A stretch of DNA of 64,000 bases from Rhodopseudomonas sp. BAL398 (GCF_033001325.1 NZ_CP133111.1:3984501-4048500), one strand, 5' to 3'; numbered from the stretch's first letter, positions 1 to 9,171 are shown. Notes: generated from the sequence alone by a model not told the origin. Program-made: numbers and translations.

Positions 1-1
1 C

Positions 2-1204
2 GAGCGCAAGGCGATCCAGTCGGATCTGGCCTGGACCGGCGACTATAACGGCGTGATCGATGGCGTGGTCGGGAGCCGGACCATCGCGGCGATCAAATCG
101 TTCCAGCAGGAGCGCGGCGCCACGCAGACCGGCGTGCTCAATCCCAAGGAGCGCGAGCTGCTGGCCGACGCCGCCAAGAAATTGCAGAAAAATGTCGGCT
201 GGAAAATGCTGACCGACCCGGTCACCGGCGCGCGCCTCGGCCTGCCCGCCAGGCTGGTGCCGAAATATGCCGGCGACGATCACAGCGCGACTTGGCGGTC
301 GGCCACCGGCACCATCGCGATCACGCTGACGCGGCGTCAGCAGGCCAATCCCTCCACCGCCAGACTGGCGGCCGTCGAGCGGACGAACCCGCCCGGCCGC
401 AAGGTCGGCTACAGCCTGGTGAAGCCGGATTTCTTCGTGCTGTCGGGCACCGAGGGCCTGAAGACATTCTACATTCGCGGCCAGACCCAGGGCAGCGAAT
501 TCCGCATCCTCACCGTGCTGTACGATCAGGCCACCGAAGGCGTCATGGCGCCCGTGGTGGTGGCGATGTCGAACGCGTTCGATGCGTTCCCGACCGGCGC
601 GCAGGCGGGGCCGGCGCCGCGCAAACGCGTCGAATACGCCACCGGCATCGTCGCCGATTCCGCCGGCGCCGTCGTCACCGCGCGCGAAGCGGTCGATGGC
701 TGCCTGAGCATCGTGGTCGCGGGCGGCGCGGTGGCGAACGGCCATGCCGAGCGCATCGCCGACGACAAGGACCACGATCTGGCGCTGTTGCGCCTCTATG
801 GCGCGCAGGGCCTGCAGCCGCTCGGTCTGCAAGCGGGCCAACCGACCTCCACGGCCGAGCTGGTCGGCATCGCCGATCCGCAGAATCAGGGCGGCGGCGA
901 CGCGGCGAGCCGCGTCAAGGCGGCGGTGACGCCGGGCGATTCCGGCGAGCTGAGGCTTGCTCCGGCGCCCGCGCTCGGCTTTTCCGGCGCCGCGGCGCTG
1001 GATTCCAACGGACGCTTCACCGGCATCGCGCTGCTGCGGCCCGCCATTGTCGCCGGGCCGCAAAGCGGCGCCGCCCAGGCGGTGCTGGTCGGCGCCGAGA
1101 GCGTGCGCGCATTCCTGCAAAGCAACGGCGTCACGCCCGCCGCCGGCAACCGCTCGGCAGCGCCGACGGCCTCGGTACTGCGGGTGATCTGCGTGCGCAA
1201 ATAA
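2..1204 (+). CDS. Peptidoglycan-binding / degenerate trypsin-like protein (5' partial)
   Basis: The reading frame is open from the left edge, so the N-terminus lies outside the window; 400 codons are visible. The first ~50 residues look like the end of a PG_binding_1 domain (a YNGVIDGVVGSRT-type repeat followed by an FQ helix). The C-terminal half resembles a chymotrypsin-fold peptidase. An Asp in a DLALL motif is kept (776-778) and a Ser in GFSGAAAL (983-985) stands where GDSGG is expected. The usual TAAHC motif reads TAREAV, so the catalytic His position is Glu (686-688). The protein is probably envelope-associated. The missing His suggests a pseudo-protease or a binding module, although the full N-terminus cannot be seen. 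Confidence 0.7.
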   Translation, partial: ERKAIQSDLAWTGDYNGVIDGVVGSRTIAAIKSFQQERGATQTGVLNPKERELLADAAKKLQKNVGWKMLTDPVTGARLGLPARLVPKYAGDDHSATWRSATGTIAITLTRRQQANPSTARLAAVERTNPPGRKVGYSLVKPDFFVLSGTEGLKTFYIRGQTQGSEFRILTVLYDQATEGVMAPVVVAMSNAFDAFPTGAQAGPAPRKRVEYATGIVADSAGAVVTAREAVDGCLSIVVAGGAVANGHAERIADDKDHDLALLRLYGAQGLQPLGLQAGQPTSTAELVGIADPQNQGGGDAASRVKAAVTPGDSGELRLAPAPALGFSGAAALDSNGRFTGIALLRPAIVAGPQSGAAQAVLVGAESVRAFLQSNGVTPAAGNRSAAPTASVLRVICVRK

Positions 1205-1265
1205 TCGCTCGGCGCGCGCCGCGTCGCGGAGCGATCCTGCAAACTACGCGCGAACTAATCGACGA

Positions 1266-1287
1266 ATTACTTGTGTTACTAAGTAAT
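1266..1287. promoter_or_regulatory. AT-rich inverted repeat upstream of orphan parA
   Basis: ATTACTT (1266-1272) and AAGTAAT (1281-1287) form a perfect 7-bp dyad around an 8-base spacer, in an unusually AT-rich patch between two GC-rich genes. There is no T tract, so an operator is more likely than a terminator. Its role is unknown. Confidence 0.35.
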
Positions 1288-1474
1288 CGTACCAACTAGC
1301 CAGATACCTTTCGAGCGGGCATCGTTGGGACAGTACTGATTCGGATAGCGGCGATCCTGTGCAGTGTGGATCGGACCGGGACGTCCTGAGCGAGAATTGC
1401 TCGGCACCATAACGCGGTGCCACCTCAGTCTGCGTACCCGCTTATCGCGCAACCAATCATCCGAAGGAACTTTC

Positions 1475-2224
1475 ATGCAGACGATCGTATTGGCCACCCA
1501 AAAGGGCGGCAGCGGCAAGAGCACCCTGGCCATCGGCCTGGCGCTGGCCGCCATCCATTCCGGCCATTCGGTCCGGCTGATCGAGACCGATTCGCTCGGC
1601 ACGCTGTCGAACTGGCAGCGCCGCCGGGTGTTTGCCGAGCCGCAGGTCGATCCGGTCTACAACGCCGCCGAGATCGAGGCGCGGTTGCAGGCGGCGGCCG
1701 ACGCCGGCGTCAGCCTGACGATCATCGACACCGCCGCCGGCCTGTCCGCCGCCACCACCGCGGCGATCCGCTACGCCGATCTCTGCCTGATCCCGGCGCG
1801 GCCCTGCGTCGCCGATATCGAGGCCACGGCCTCGACGCTGCAGATCGCCCGCGCCTGGGAGAAGCCGTTCGCCTTCATTCTCAACCAGACCCCGATCCGC
1901 GGCCAGCGCATCGCCAATGCGGCCAATGCGCTCGGCGACGAGGCGGCGCTGGAAGCCGCCGGCGTGCTGGCGCTGCCCTATGTGGTGATGCGCAACGATC
2001 ACCAGGACGCGCTCGGCAAGGGCCTGGCGGTCGGCGAATATGCGCCGAACGGCAAATCCGCCGACGAGATCAACGCGCTGTGGCAGTGGATCGAATTGAA
2101 ACTGACCGGCGCCGTGGCGATCGAGGAGCATGAGACGCTCGACCTCGATTCGCCTGCGCCCGACCTGGCGCCAGCGCCCGCGCCCTACCGGCCCGCGGTG
2201 ACGGAATCCGCGCTGGTCTCCTGA
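1475..2224 (+). CDS. Orphan ParA/MinD-family ATPase
   Basis: The product is 249 aa. A deviant Walker A motif, KGGSGKST, lies at residues 10-17, followed by the ETDSLGTLSNW region and an IIDTAAG Walker B-like segment, typical of ParA-type cytoplasmic partition ATPases. The ATG at 1475 is chosen because GAAGGAA lies 7-13 bases upstream and the P-loop then sits at the expected place; an upstream in-frame start at 1364 would add a tail unlike the family. No ParB gene or parS-like site is nearby, so this is probably not the chromosomal segregation pair. Such orphan ParAs can position other cargo; the cargo here is not known. The last ~40 residues are rich in Pro and Ala. Confidence 0.8.
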   Translation: MQTIVLATQKGGSGKSTLAIGLALAAIHSGHSVRLIETDSLGTLSNWQRRRVFAEPQVDPVYNAAEIEARLQAAADAGVSLTIIDTAAGLSAATTAAIRYADLCLIPARPCVADIEATASTLQIARAWEKPFAFILNQTPIRGQRIANAANALGDEAALEAAGVLALPYVVMRNDHQDALGKGLAVGEYAPNGKSADEINALWQWIELKLTGAVAIEEHETLDLDSPAPDLAPAPAPYRPAVTESALVS

Positions 2225-2251
2225 CCGCGCATCTGCCTTCTCCCGAACTTG

Positions 2252-2283
2252 ACGGCCGGTCAGATCTGACCGGCCGTTTTTTT
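2252..2283 (+). terminator. Intrinsic terminator after parA-like gene
   Basis: A perfect 26-bp palindrome (2252-2277, arms ACGGCCGGTCAGA and its complement) is followed directly by a run of T. It sits 27 bases after the parA-like stop. Confidence 0.9.
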
Positions 2284-2520
2284 GGCTGGCGTCGGGCGGC
2301 GTTGCGAAACAATCCAGCGCTCGTGGCACGGCCTGAATCGCCCGGGCGAGCACGGTTTCGCACCGACGCCAAAAGCCCTTCGTATCAGCACCCAATTAGC
2401 TCGCCCCCGAGCCGGTCGGGGCTTACCGCGCGGCGCGCCAACATGATCCAAAGTTAATGGAACGGATGCGATGGCGTCCTGTTGATCGAGCGCTGGTGGC
2501 TGACATAACGGAGCACGAAG

Positions 2521-3177
2521 ATGCGTGGAATCCTACTCGCCAGCGCGGCGATGTTGCTAATCTCGCAAGCGGCGGTCGCGCAGAACACCGATCACAACAG
2601 CAACGGCAGCAGCAATGCGGCCGCCCCCTCACAAAAGATGCGGTCGAACATCAAAAACATGCTGGAAAAATCCGGCTATCAGCACATCCGGGTTGCGCCG
2701 ACGGCCTTCCTCATTCGCGCCAGCGACGCCGACGGCAATCCGGTGATCATGTCGGTGAGTCCGGATTCGTTTACCGAGGTCACCGACGTGACCAACGGCT
2801 CCAGCAAGGACACGACCGCAAATAGCACGACCAGCAAGAGCATGGTTTCGACCGGCTCGTTCGTGGCGGTGCCGAACGATGATGATCTGAGCTCCCGCGT
2901 GGTCGGCCTCGACATCTACAACAACGACAACAAGGACATCGGCCAGATCAAGGACATCGCCTTGAGCCGGTCCGGCAAAGCCCAGGCCTATATCGTCTCG
3001 GTCGGCGGCTTCCTGGGCATCGACGAACACTACGTCGCGGTCAGACCGTCGGCGCTCAACATCAGCTACAAGACTACGGACAAGAAGTGGCACGCCACCA
3101 TGGACGCCACCGCCAGCCAGCTCAAAGCCGCGCCCGAATTCAAGTACCAGGGACGCTGGGAAGCCAGCAAGACCTGA
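2521..3177 (+). CDS. Exported PRC-barrel domain protein
   Basis: The product is 218 aa. A signal peptide covers about residues 1-21 (MRGILLASAAM... ending AVAQ). A low-complexity Asn/Ser-rich stretch follows. A PRC-barrel-like module covers about residues 115-180, with a GLDIYNNDNKDIGQIKDI strand pair and a GGFLGIDEHYVAV strand. PRC barrels of this exported type are common in Rhizobiales and have no assigned biochemical role. GGAGCACGAAG before the ATG gives a usable ribosome-binding site. It appears to be monocistronic, with a terminator directly behind it. Confidence 0.75.
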   Translation: MRGILLASAAMLLISQAAVAQNTDHNSNGSSNAAAPSQKMRSNIKNMLEKSGYQHIRVAPTAFLIRASDADGNPVIMSVSPDSFTEVTDVTNGSSKDTTANSTTSKSMVSTGSFVAVPNDDDLSSRVVGLDIYNNDNKDIGQIKDIALSRSGKAQAYIVSVGGFLGIDEHYVAVRPSALNISYKTTDKKWHATMDATASQLKAAPEFKYQGRWEASKT

Positions 3178-3201
3178 TCGCTCCAGCTACAGGCCCTGAC
3201 T

Positions 3202-3236
3202 AAGCGGCCGCTGGATCTAAGCGGCCGCTTGTTTCG
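3202..3236 (+). terminator. Hairpin terminator after PRC-barrel gene
   Basis: AAGCGGCCGCT (3202-3212) pairs perfectly with AGCGGCCGCTT (3220-3230) over a 7-base loop and is followed by GTTTC. The T tract is weak but the stem is strong. Confidence 0.7.
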
Positions 3237-3249
3237 GTGGCATTGCGTG

Positions 3250-3575
3250 TCCCGGGCGCGGTGCAGCGCTTAGCGCTGCTCCGCAGAACCGGGACCCCGC
3301 TTCAACCGGCGCACCCCAAGCGGGGCCCCGGATCAGCAGCGCACCACGCCGCAAGCGCGGCGCGTTGCGCAGCATCCGGGGCACAGAGTCATTCCTGTCG
3401 TTCCATATTCCTCTCCGCGCTCCCCACCATCAGGCTGTTCAGTGGACGCACGCCTCACCCGCGTCCCGGGCGCGGTGCAGCGCATAGCGCTGCTCCGCAG
3501 AACCGGGACCCCGGTTCATCCGGCGCGCGCCAACACGCCGCAAGCGCGGCGCGCTGCGCAGCATTCGGGGCACAT
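3250..3575. repeat. Two copies of an interspersed GC-rich repeat
   Basis: A 49-bp unit at 3250-3298 recurs at 3464-3512 with one mismatch. It begins TCCCGGGCGCGGTGCAGCG and ends GAACCGGGACCCC, so each copy is itself an inverted repeat. A second shared block rich in CGCAAGCGCGGCGCG follows each copy, giving two composite units of about 110-140 bp. Together they fill most of the 414-base gap 3178-3591, which holds no supportable gene. The pattern matches the short dispersed palindromic repeats typical of Bradyrhizobium/Rhodopseudomonas intergenic DNA. Confidence 0.8.
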
Positions 3576-3591
3576 CGTCATCCCCAATGAT

Positions 3592-4530
3592 TCACCGCTG
3601 GCATTTCGGGCACCAGAATGTCGAGCGGCCGTTCTGCACGAAACGTTTCACGGTGCCGGCGCAGCCGTCGCTCTGGCACGGCTCGCCTTCGCGGTCATAG
3701 ACCTGGAACGAATGCTGGAAGTAACCGAGTTCGCCGGAGGTCTGGCGGTGGTCGCGCAGCGACGAGCCGCCGGCCTCGATCGCGGCGCGCAGCACCTGGT
3801 GGATCGCATCGACCAGGCGCACGGCGCGCGGATGCGGCGCGCCGGTCCGCGTCGCCAGCGTCGCGGCCGACCGCTTCGGCGACAGATGCGCGCGATACAG
3901 CGCCTCGCAGACATAGATGTTGCCGAGCCCCGCGACAACGCGCTGATCGAGCAGCGCGGCCTTCAGGCTGGTGTTCTTGCCGGCGCAGGCCGCAGCCAGC
4001 ATCGCGGCATCGAACGCATTGCCGAGCGGCTCCGGCCCCAGCCCCTTCAAGAACGGCTCGTCGGCGATCGCGGCGCGCGGGAAGATCTTCATGAAGCCGA
4101 AGCGGCGCGGATCGTTGAACACGATCATGGCGCCGCTCGACATGGCGAACACCACATGATCATGGGTGCCGTGCGCGCCGCGCGGATGATGAAACAGCCC
4201 CGGGGTCAGCCCCGGCTGCGGCATCCCCGGCTGCAACACCCCGGGCGGAATCACGGCCGCCGCCAGCGATCCCGGCTCGGCGAACACCCGGAACGAGCCC
4301 GACATCCCCAGATGCATCAGCAGCACGTCGCCGCTCGACAGATCGACCAGCAGATATTTCGCCCGCCGCGACAGCGCGGTGACGGTCTGGCCGGTGAGCC
4401 GGGCGACGAAATCCGGCTGGAACGCAAAGCGCAGATTGGCGCGCCGCGCCAGCGCGCTGTCGAACGCAAAGCCCTCCATCACCGGCTGCAGGCCGCGACG
4501 CACGGTTTCGACTTCGGGCAGTTCAGGCAT
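3592..4530 (-). CDS. mutM: Formamidopyrimidine-DNA glycosylase
   Basis: The product is 312 aa. It removes 8-oxoguanine and other oxidised purines and nicks the abasic site. The mature N-terminus PELPEVE supplies the catalytic Pro2 and Glu3, so the ATG at 4530 is firm even though an upstream frame is open. The helix-two-turn-helix region ([20 protein letters not shown]) and a complete C-terminal zinc finger (Cys 285, 290, 307, 310) are present. It is longer than the usual ~270-290 aa because of a Pro/Gly-rich insertion after [12 protein letters not shown], around residues 105-135. It is convergent with the repeats to its left and divergent from ubiE. Confidence 0.96.
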   Translation of the reverse strand: MPELPEVETVRRGLQPVMEGFAFDSALARRANLRFAFQPDFVARLTGQTVTALSRRAKYLLVDLSSGDVLLMHLGMSGSFRVFAEPGSLAAAVIPPGVLQPGMPQPGLTPGLFHHPRGAHGTHDHVVFAMSSGAMIVFNDPRRFGFMKIFPRAAIADEPFLKGLGPEPLGNAFDAAMLAAACAGKNTSLKAALLDQRVVAGLGNIYVCEALYRAHLSPKRSAATLATRTGAPHPRAVRLVDAIHQVLRAAIEAGGSSLRDHRQTSGELGYFQHSFQVYDREGEPCQSDGCAGTVKRFVQNGRSTFWCPKCQR

Positions 4531-4575
4531 GGGTGTTCGCCGAGGGTGGGGGGCGTGATCCGTCCATTTTTCCTT

Positions 4576-4697
4576 CATTGCGAGGAGCGCCGGATCGGCG
4601 CGTTGCGCGCCGTCCGGCACAGGCTCCGCAACGAAGCAATCCGGGGCCGCGCGTCGCGGAGCCCTGGATTGCTTCGCTTCGCTCGCAATGACGAAAA
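4576..4697. repeat. Interspersed palindromic repeat (mutM-ubiE gap)
   Basis: The element starts CATTGCGAGGAGCG and ends CGCTCGCAATGACGA, with internal inverted arms GAAGCAATCC and GGATTGCTTC. A diverged copy lies at 63386-63493. It occupies most of the 311-base gap 4531-4841; no gene was found there, and the ubiE promoter should lie to its right. Confidence 0.75.
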
Positions 4698-4841
4698 GTC
4701 ACGGCGGGTCCGAGCCGTCTAGGGCATTCAGGTCATAGCAACATCGGCGGTGGCGCGCTATATGGACCGGCGCAAACAGGTTTTGCGGCGGATTTCGGCA
4801 TAACGCGCTGATTTCGGCGCCGCTTGCAGGAGATCGATGGC

Positions 4842-5603
4842 ATGAATCAGCCGGGCGAGACCACGCATTTCGGCTTTCGGGATGTCGCGTTGGACGACAA
4901 GCAGACCTTGGTCAATGACGTGTTCCACTCGGTGGCGCAGCGTTACGACCTGATGAACGACCTGATGTCGGGCGGCATGCACCGGGCCTGGAAGAGCACG
5001 ATGATCACCGCGCTCAACCCGCCGCGCGACGATGCGCCGTTCGCCCTGCTCGACGTTGCCGGCGGCACCGGCGACATCTCGTTCCGCGCGGCGAAAGCCT
5101 CCGGCGCCGGCTTCCACGCCACCGTCTGCGACATCAATTCCGACATGCTCGAGGTCGGCCGCCAGCGCGCCGCGCAGCGCCATCTCGAGCATCAGGTCGA
5201 TTTCATCGAGGGCAATGCCGAGGCGCTGCCCTTCGCCGATCGCAGCTTCGACGCCTACACCATCGCCTTCGGCATCCGCAACGTGCCGCGGATCGATCTG
5301 GCTTTGCAGCAGGCCTATCGGGTGCTCAAGCCGGGCAGCCGGTTTCTGTGCCTGGAATTCTCCCATGTCGACGTGCCGGGGCTGAACAAGATCTACGACC
5401 TGTTCTCCTTCAACGTGATTCCGCAGATCGGCCGCGTCGTCACCGGCGACGCCGACTCCTATCAATATCTGGTCGAATCGATCCGCAAGTTTCCCAAGCC
5501 GAATGATTTCGCCGAGATGATCCGCGCCGCCGGATTCGCGCGGGTCAGCTATCAGCCGCTGTCGGGCGGCATCGTGGCGCTGCATTCGGGCTGGCGTTTG
5601 TGA
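4842..5603 (+). CDS. ubiE: Demethylmenaquinone/2-polyprenyl-benzoquinol methyltransferase
   Basis: The product is 253 aa, a SAM-dependent C-methyltransferase of ubiquinone synthesis. The UbiE signatures [17 protein letters not shown] and [10 protein letters not shown] (SAM motif I) are present, along with [11 protein letters not shown] and the [10 protein letters not shown] segment. The ATG at 4842 is preferred because AGGAG lies at 4828-4832; a TTG at 4824 is also in frame. The stop overlaps the ubiB start by four bases (GTGA), so the two quinone genes are probably translationally coupled. Confidence 0.96.
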   Translation: MNQPGETTHFGFRDVALDDKQTLVNDVFHSVAQRYDLMNDLMSGGMHRAWKSTMITALNPPRDDAPFALLDVAGGTGDISFRAAKASGAGFHATVCDINSDMLEVGRQRAAQRHLEHQVDFIEGNAEALPFADRSFDAYTIAFGIRNVPRIDLALQQAYRVLKPGSRFLCLEFSHVDVPGLNKIYDLFSFNVIPQIGRVVTGDADSYQYLVESIRKFPKPNDFAEMIRAAGFARVSYQPLSGGIVALHSGWRL

Positions 5604-7174
5604 TTTCGGCACTGACCCATCTGGCGCGGCTGGCCCGCGCCGGCTACGTGTTTGCGCGCGAAGGCGTGTTCGGCGTGGTCGATCCGTCGCTGGTGCCGCC
5701 GGCGGGGCAATTGGCGCTGCGGATGGCGCGGCTGATCGAGCGCCCCGGCGTCAAATCCGGCCCGCGGCTGTCGCGGGCGCTGACCCGGCTCGGCCCGGCC
5801 TATCTCAAGCTCGGCCAATTTCTGGCGACACGGCCCGACGTCGTCGGCGTGACCATGGCGCGCGATCTCGAAAGCCTGCAGGACCGGCTGCCGCCGTTCT
5901 CCCAGGACGAGGCCGAGGCGGTGATCGCGGCGTCGCTGGAACGGCCTGTGGCGCAGGTGTTTGTCAGCCTCAGCGCGCCGGTGGCGGCGGCCTCGATCGC
6001 GCAGGTGCATCGCGGCGAGGTGATGCGCGACGGCGAACGCCGCCAGGTCGCCGTCAAGGTGCTGCGGCCTAATGTGGCGTCGCGCTTCAACCGCGACCTC
6101 GGCGATTTCTTCTACGTCGCCGAAAAGGCCGAGACCTATTCGTCGGAGGCGCGCCGGCTGCGCCTGATCGAGATCATCAACACGATGTCGCGCTCGGTGG
6201 CGATGGAGATGGATCTGCGGCTCGAGGCCGCCGCACTGTCCGAGATGGCCGAGAACACCAAGGACGATCCGGATTTCCGCGTCCCCGCCGTCGACTGGGA
6301 CCGCACCACGCACAATGTGCTGACGATGGAGTGGATCGATGGCATCGCGCTGAACGATCACAAGCGGCTCGCCGAAGCCGATGTCGACGTCGCCGAACTC
6401 GGCCGCAAGGTGATCCAAAGCTTCCTGCGCCACGCGCTGCGCGACGGCTTCTTCCACGCCGACATGCATCCGGGCAATCTGTTCCTCGATACGTCGGGCC
6501 GCCTGGTCGCGGTCGATTTCGGCATCATGGGTCGGCTGTCGCCGAAGGAGCGCCGCTTCCTCGCCGAGATCCTGCTCGGCTTCATCACCCGGAACTATCG
6601 CCGCGTCGCCGAGGTGCATTTCGAGGCCGGCTATGTGCCGGCGCATCATTCGGTGGAGAATTTCGCCCAGGCCATCCGCGCCATCGGCGAGCCGATCCAC
6701 AACCGCACCGCCGAAGACATCTCGATGGCCAAGCTGTTGACGCTGCTGCTCGAGGTCACCGGCCTGTTCGACATGCGCACCCGCCCCGAGCTGATCCTTC
6801 TGCAGAAGACCATGGTGGTGGTCGAAGGCGTCGCGCGCAGCTTCGATCCCAAGCTCGACATCTGGAAAGTCGCCGACCCGGTGGTGCGCGAATGGATCGA
6901 GCGCAATCTCGGCCCGATCGGCCGCATCGAAGGCGCGCTGACCGGCGCCGGCGAACTTGGCCACATCTTCACTGGCCTGCCGGCGATCGTGTCGCGCGCG
7001 GTGGTGGTGCTGCAGCAGCTCGAGGCGATGACCAAGGACGGGCTGGTGCTGTCGCCCGAGACCATCGCGGCGATGGGCCGATCGGAGCGGCGCAAGAATC
7101 GCGGTCGCACCGTCGCGCTATGGATCATCGCCGCGACCTTCGTCGGCGTGCTGCTGACCATGTTCCGACTCTGA
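5600..7174 (+). CDS. ubiB: UbiB-family (ABC1/ADCK) ubiquinone biosynthesis protein
   Basis: The product is 524 aa and starts with GTG overlapping the ubiE stop. The atypical-kinase family signature [14 protein letters not shown] stands where the KxGQ motif is expected. An AQVHRGEV segment, a catalytic-loop-like [11 protein letters not shown] and a VDFGIMG metal-binding motif follow. A membrane helix closes the protein ([17 protein letters not shown]). Known UbiB proteins support ubiquinone synthesis at the inner membrane through ATPase-type activity. Context with ubiE supports the call. Confidence 0.94.
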   Translation: MISALTHLARLARAGYVFAREGVFGVVDPSLVPPAGQLALRMARLIERPGVKSGPRLSRALTRLGPAYLKLGQFLATRPDVVGVTMARDLESLQDRLPPFSQDEAEAVIAASLERPVAQVFVSLSAPVAAASIAQVHRGEVMRDGERRQVAVKVLRPNVASRFNRDLGDFFYVAEKAETYSSEARRLRLIEIINTMSRSVAMEMDLRLEAAALSEMAENTKDDPDFRVPAVDWDRTTHNVLTMEWIDGIALNDHKRLAEADVDVAELGRKVIQSFLRHALRDGFFHADMHPGNLFLDTSGRLVAVDFGIMGRLSPKERRFLAEILLGFITRNYRRVAEVHFEAGYVPAHHSVENFAQAIRAIGEPIHNRTAEDISMAKLLTLLLEVTGLFDMRTRPELILLQKTMVVVEGVARSFDPKLDIWKVADPVVREWIERNLGPIGRIEGALTGAGELGHIFTGLPAIVSRAVVVLQQLEAMTKDGLVLSPETIAAMGRSERRKNRGRTVALWIIAATFVGVLLTMFRL

Positions 7175-7185
7175 GCGGCATATGA

Positions 7186-7250
7186 TTGCAACGACAGCAA
7201 CGGTTGCAACGCAATCACCTGTTGCAAGCATTGATGGCATGAACTAGGTT
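7186..7250 (+). promoter_or_regulatory. Three phased TTGCAA boxes over a putative leaderless promoter
   Basis: TTGCAA occurs at 7186-7191, 7204-7209 and 7222-7227, exactly 18 bp apart. Each is the core of an 8-bp near-palindrome (ATTGCAAC, GTTGCAAC, GTTGCAAG). The third can act as a -35 element: a weak -10 (TAGGTT, 7245-7250) follows after 17 bp. The coaBC start codon at 7259 has no Shine-Dalgarno sequence, which fits a leaderless transcript. The downstream gene encodes a ribbon-helix-helix domain, so autoregulation is a reasonable inference. Confidence 0.5.
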
Positions 7251-7258
7251 TTCCGCCC

Positions 7259-8689
7259 ATGGCAAGCCTCACCATCCGCAAACTCGACGACGCGCTGAAG
7301 GCCGAGCTGCGCCAGCGCGCGGCCCGCAACGGCCGCTCGATGGAAGACGAGGTCCGGGTGATGCTGCGCGAGGCGACGCAGCCACGCCCCGATTTTGCCG
7401 CAGCTCCGCCGCAAGAAATTCCCCAGTCTTTTCAAGACCCAGCTGGCGAGGCTCGCGACGACCCACGCGCCCATCGCGTCACCCTGATCGTCGGCGGCGG
7501 CATCGCCGCCTATAAGGCAATGGATCTGATCCGGCGGCTGATGGAGCGCGGCGCCGATGTTCGCGTGGTGCTGACCCGCGCCGCCCAGCACTTCGTCACC
7601 CCGCTGACCGCCAGCGCGCTGTCGCATCAGCGCTGCTACACTGACCTGTTCGATCCCAACAGCGAATTCGACGCCGGCCATATCCGGCTGGCCCGCGACT
7701 GCGATCTGATCGTGGTGGCGCCCGCCACCGCCGATCTGATGGCGAAGATCGCGGGCGGCCATGCCGACGATCTCGCCACCGCGATTCTGCTGGCGACTAA
7801 TCGCCCGGTGCTGCTGGCGCCGGCGATGAATCCGCTGATGTGGAATAACGCTGCGACCCGCCGCAATGTCGATCAGCTGACGCGCGACGGCATCGCGCTG
7901 ATCGGCCCCAATGCCGGCGAGATGGCCGAAGCAGGCGAGGCCGGTACCGGGCGAATGGCCGAGCCGATCGAAATTGCGACTGCGGCAGAGGCGTTTCTGC
8001 AACCGCCGCAACCGCGCCCCCTGGCTGGCAAGCGGGTGCTGATCACCGCCGGACCAACTCACGAGCCGATCGATCCGGTGCGCTACATCGCCAACCGCTC
8101 GAGCGGCAAACAGGGTTTTGCCATCGCCGCGGCCGCTGCCGCCGCCGGCGCCGAGGTGATTCTGATTGCCGGTCCGGTCGAACTAAGCGCCCCCGCCGGC
8201 GTCACGCTGAGGCGAATCGAATCGGCGCGCGAGATGCTGGCCGCGGTCGAGGCCGCGCTGCCGGTCGACATCGCGATCTTCGCCGCCGCGGTCGCCGATT
8301 GGCGCGTCGCCGATGCCGGCGAGCAGAAACTGAAGAAAGACGCCGGCGGCCCGCCGCCGCTGCTGCTCACCGAGAACCCCGACATCCTGGCGACGATCGC
8401 GAAATTGCCGGCCAATCGCCCGGCGCTGGTGATTGGCTTCGCCGCCGAGACCGAGCATCTGATCGCCAACGCCACCGCCAAGCTCGCCCGCAAAGGCTGC
8501 GACTGGATCGTCGCCAACGACGTCTCGCCCGCCACCGGGATCATGGGCGGCGACCGTAACACCGTGCATCTATTGATCAAATCCGGCGACGCGACAAAGG
8601 TCGAGTCATGGCCGGCGATGAGCAAGACCGACGTCGCCACAGCCCTGGTGGCGCGGATCGCGCAAGCCGCAGGAACACCCGACGCATGA
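7259..8689 (+). CDS. coaBC: RHH (FitA/Arc-like) domain fused to CoaBC
   Basis: The product is 476 aa. Residues 1-45 ([19 protein letters not shown]... ending in the [13 protein letters not shown] helix) have the pattern of a ribbon-helix-helix antitoxin/repressor. After a Pro-rich linker, CoaC starts near residue 72 ([17 protein letters not shown]), with AGHIRLA and the PAMN loop. CoaB follows ([22 protein letters not shown] and EQKLKK). The enzyme pair makes 4'-phosphopantetheine from 4'-phosphopantothenate and cysteine in CoA synthesis. The ACGD motif around the E. coli CoaC Cys reads EAGE here. The reading frame is continuous with no sign of a frameshift. The stop overlaps dut (ATGA). Confidence 0.93.
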   Translation: MASLTIRKLDDALKAELRQRAARNGRSMEDEVRVMLREATQPRPDFAAAPPQEIPQSFQDPAGEARDDPRAHRVTLIVGGGIAAYKAMDLIRRLMERGADVRVVLTRAAQHFVTPLTASALSHQRCYTDLFDPNSEFDAGHIRLARDCDLIVVAPATADLMAKIAGGHADDLATAILLATNRPVLLAPAMNPLMWNNAATRRNVDQLTRDGIALIGPNAGEMAEAGEAGTGRMAEPIEIATAAEAFLQPPQPRPLAGKRVLITAGPTHEPIDPVRYIANRSSGKQGFAIAAAAAAAGAEVILIAGPVELSAPAGVTLRRIESAREMLAAVEAALPVDIAIFAAAVADWRVADAGEQKLKKDAGGPPPLLLTENPDILATIAKLPANRPALVIGFAAETEHLIANATAKLARKGCDWIVANDVSPATGIMGGDRNTVHLLIKSGDATKVESWPAMSKTDVATALVARIAQAAGTPDA

Positions 8690-9144
8690 CTCCCACCGTA
8701 ACCGTCCACATCCAGCAGCTGCCGCATGGCGACGGCCTGGCGCTGCCGGCCTATCAATCCGCGCATGCAGCCGGCCTCGATCTGCTCGCGGCGGTGCCCG
8801 ACGCCACGCCGATCACGCTCGCGCCCGGGCGGCACGCGCTCGTTCCGACCGGCTTGATGATCGCGCTGCCGGACGGCTTCGAGGCGCAGGTGCGACCGCG
8901 CTCGGGCCTGGCCGCCAAGCATGGCGTCACCGTGCTGAACGCGCCCGGCACCATCGACGCCGATTATCGCGGCGAGATCGGCGTGCTGCTGATCAACCAC
9001 GGCAGCGAGCCCTTCGCGATCAACCGCGGCGAACGAATCGCCCAGCTGGTGATCGCCCCGGTGTCGCGCGCGCAGCTCACGCCGGTCGCCGCGCTGCCCG
9101 CGACCGCGCGCGGCGATGGCGGTTTCGGCTCCACCGGCCGCTAG
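8686..9144 (+). CDS. dut: dUTP diphosphatase
   Basis: The product is 152 aa and hydrolyses dUTP to dUMP and pyrophosphate. All five trimeric dUTPase motifs are visible in order: AGLDLLA, RSGLA, the [13 protein letters not shown] loop, RIAQLV, and the C-terminal [10 protein letters not shown] that closes over the active site. The ATG at 8686 overlaps the coaBC stop by four bases, so coaBC-dut form one coupled unit, as in many proteobacteria. Confidence 0.97.
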   Translation: MTPTVTVHIQQLPHGDGLALPAYQSAHAAGLDLLAAVPDATPITLAPGRHALVPTGLMIALPDGFEAQVRPRSGLAAKHGVTVLNAPGTIDADYRGEIGVLLINHGSEPFAINRGERIAQLVIAPVSRAQLTPVAALPATARGDGGFGSTGR

Positions 9145-9152
9145 ATTTTGTG

Positions 9153-9168
9153 TCAAGCGAGCGCTTGA
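9153..9168. promoter_or_regulatory. Perfect dyad TCAAGCG-AG-CGCTTGA after dut
   Basis: Seven-base perfect arms with a 2-base centre lie nine bases after the dut stop. No T tract follows, so this is either a weak hairpin end or a protein-binding dyad in front of the divL-like gene. Confidence 0.35.
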
Positions 9169-9171
9169 ATC

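Noticed and set aside
1475-2224. Chromosomal parAB-parS locus or replication origin
   Set aside because: No parB, parS-like palindromes, gidA/gidB or dnaA are present next to the ParA-like gene.
3442-4722. 426-codon open frame on the plus strand
   Set aside because: It runs through repeats and antisense to mutM, which has the catalytic N-terminus and zinc finger.
7259-7400. Separate small antitoxin gene ahead of coaBC
   Set aside because: There is no stop codon or second start between the RHH-like segment and the CoaC domain, and no toxin gene beside it.
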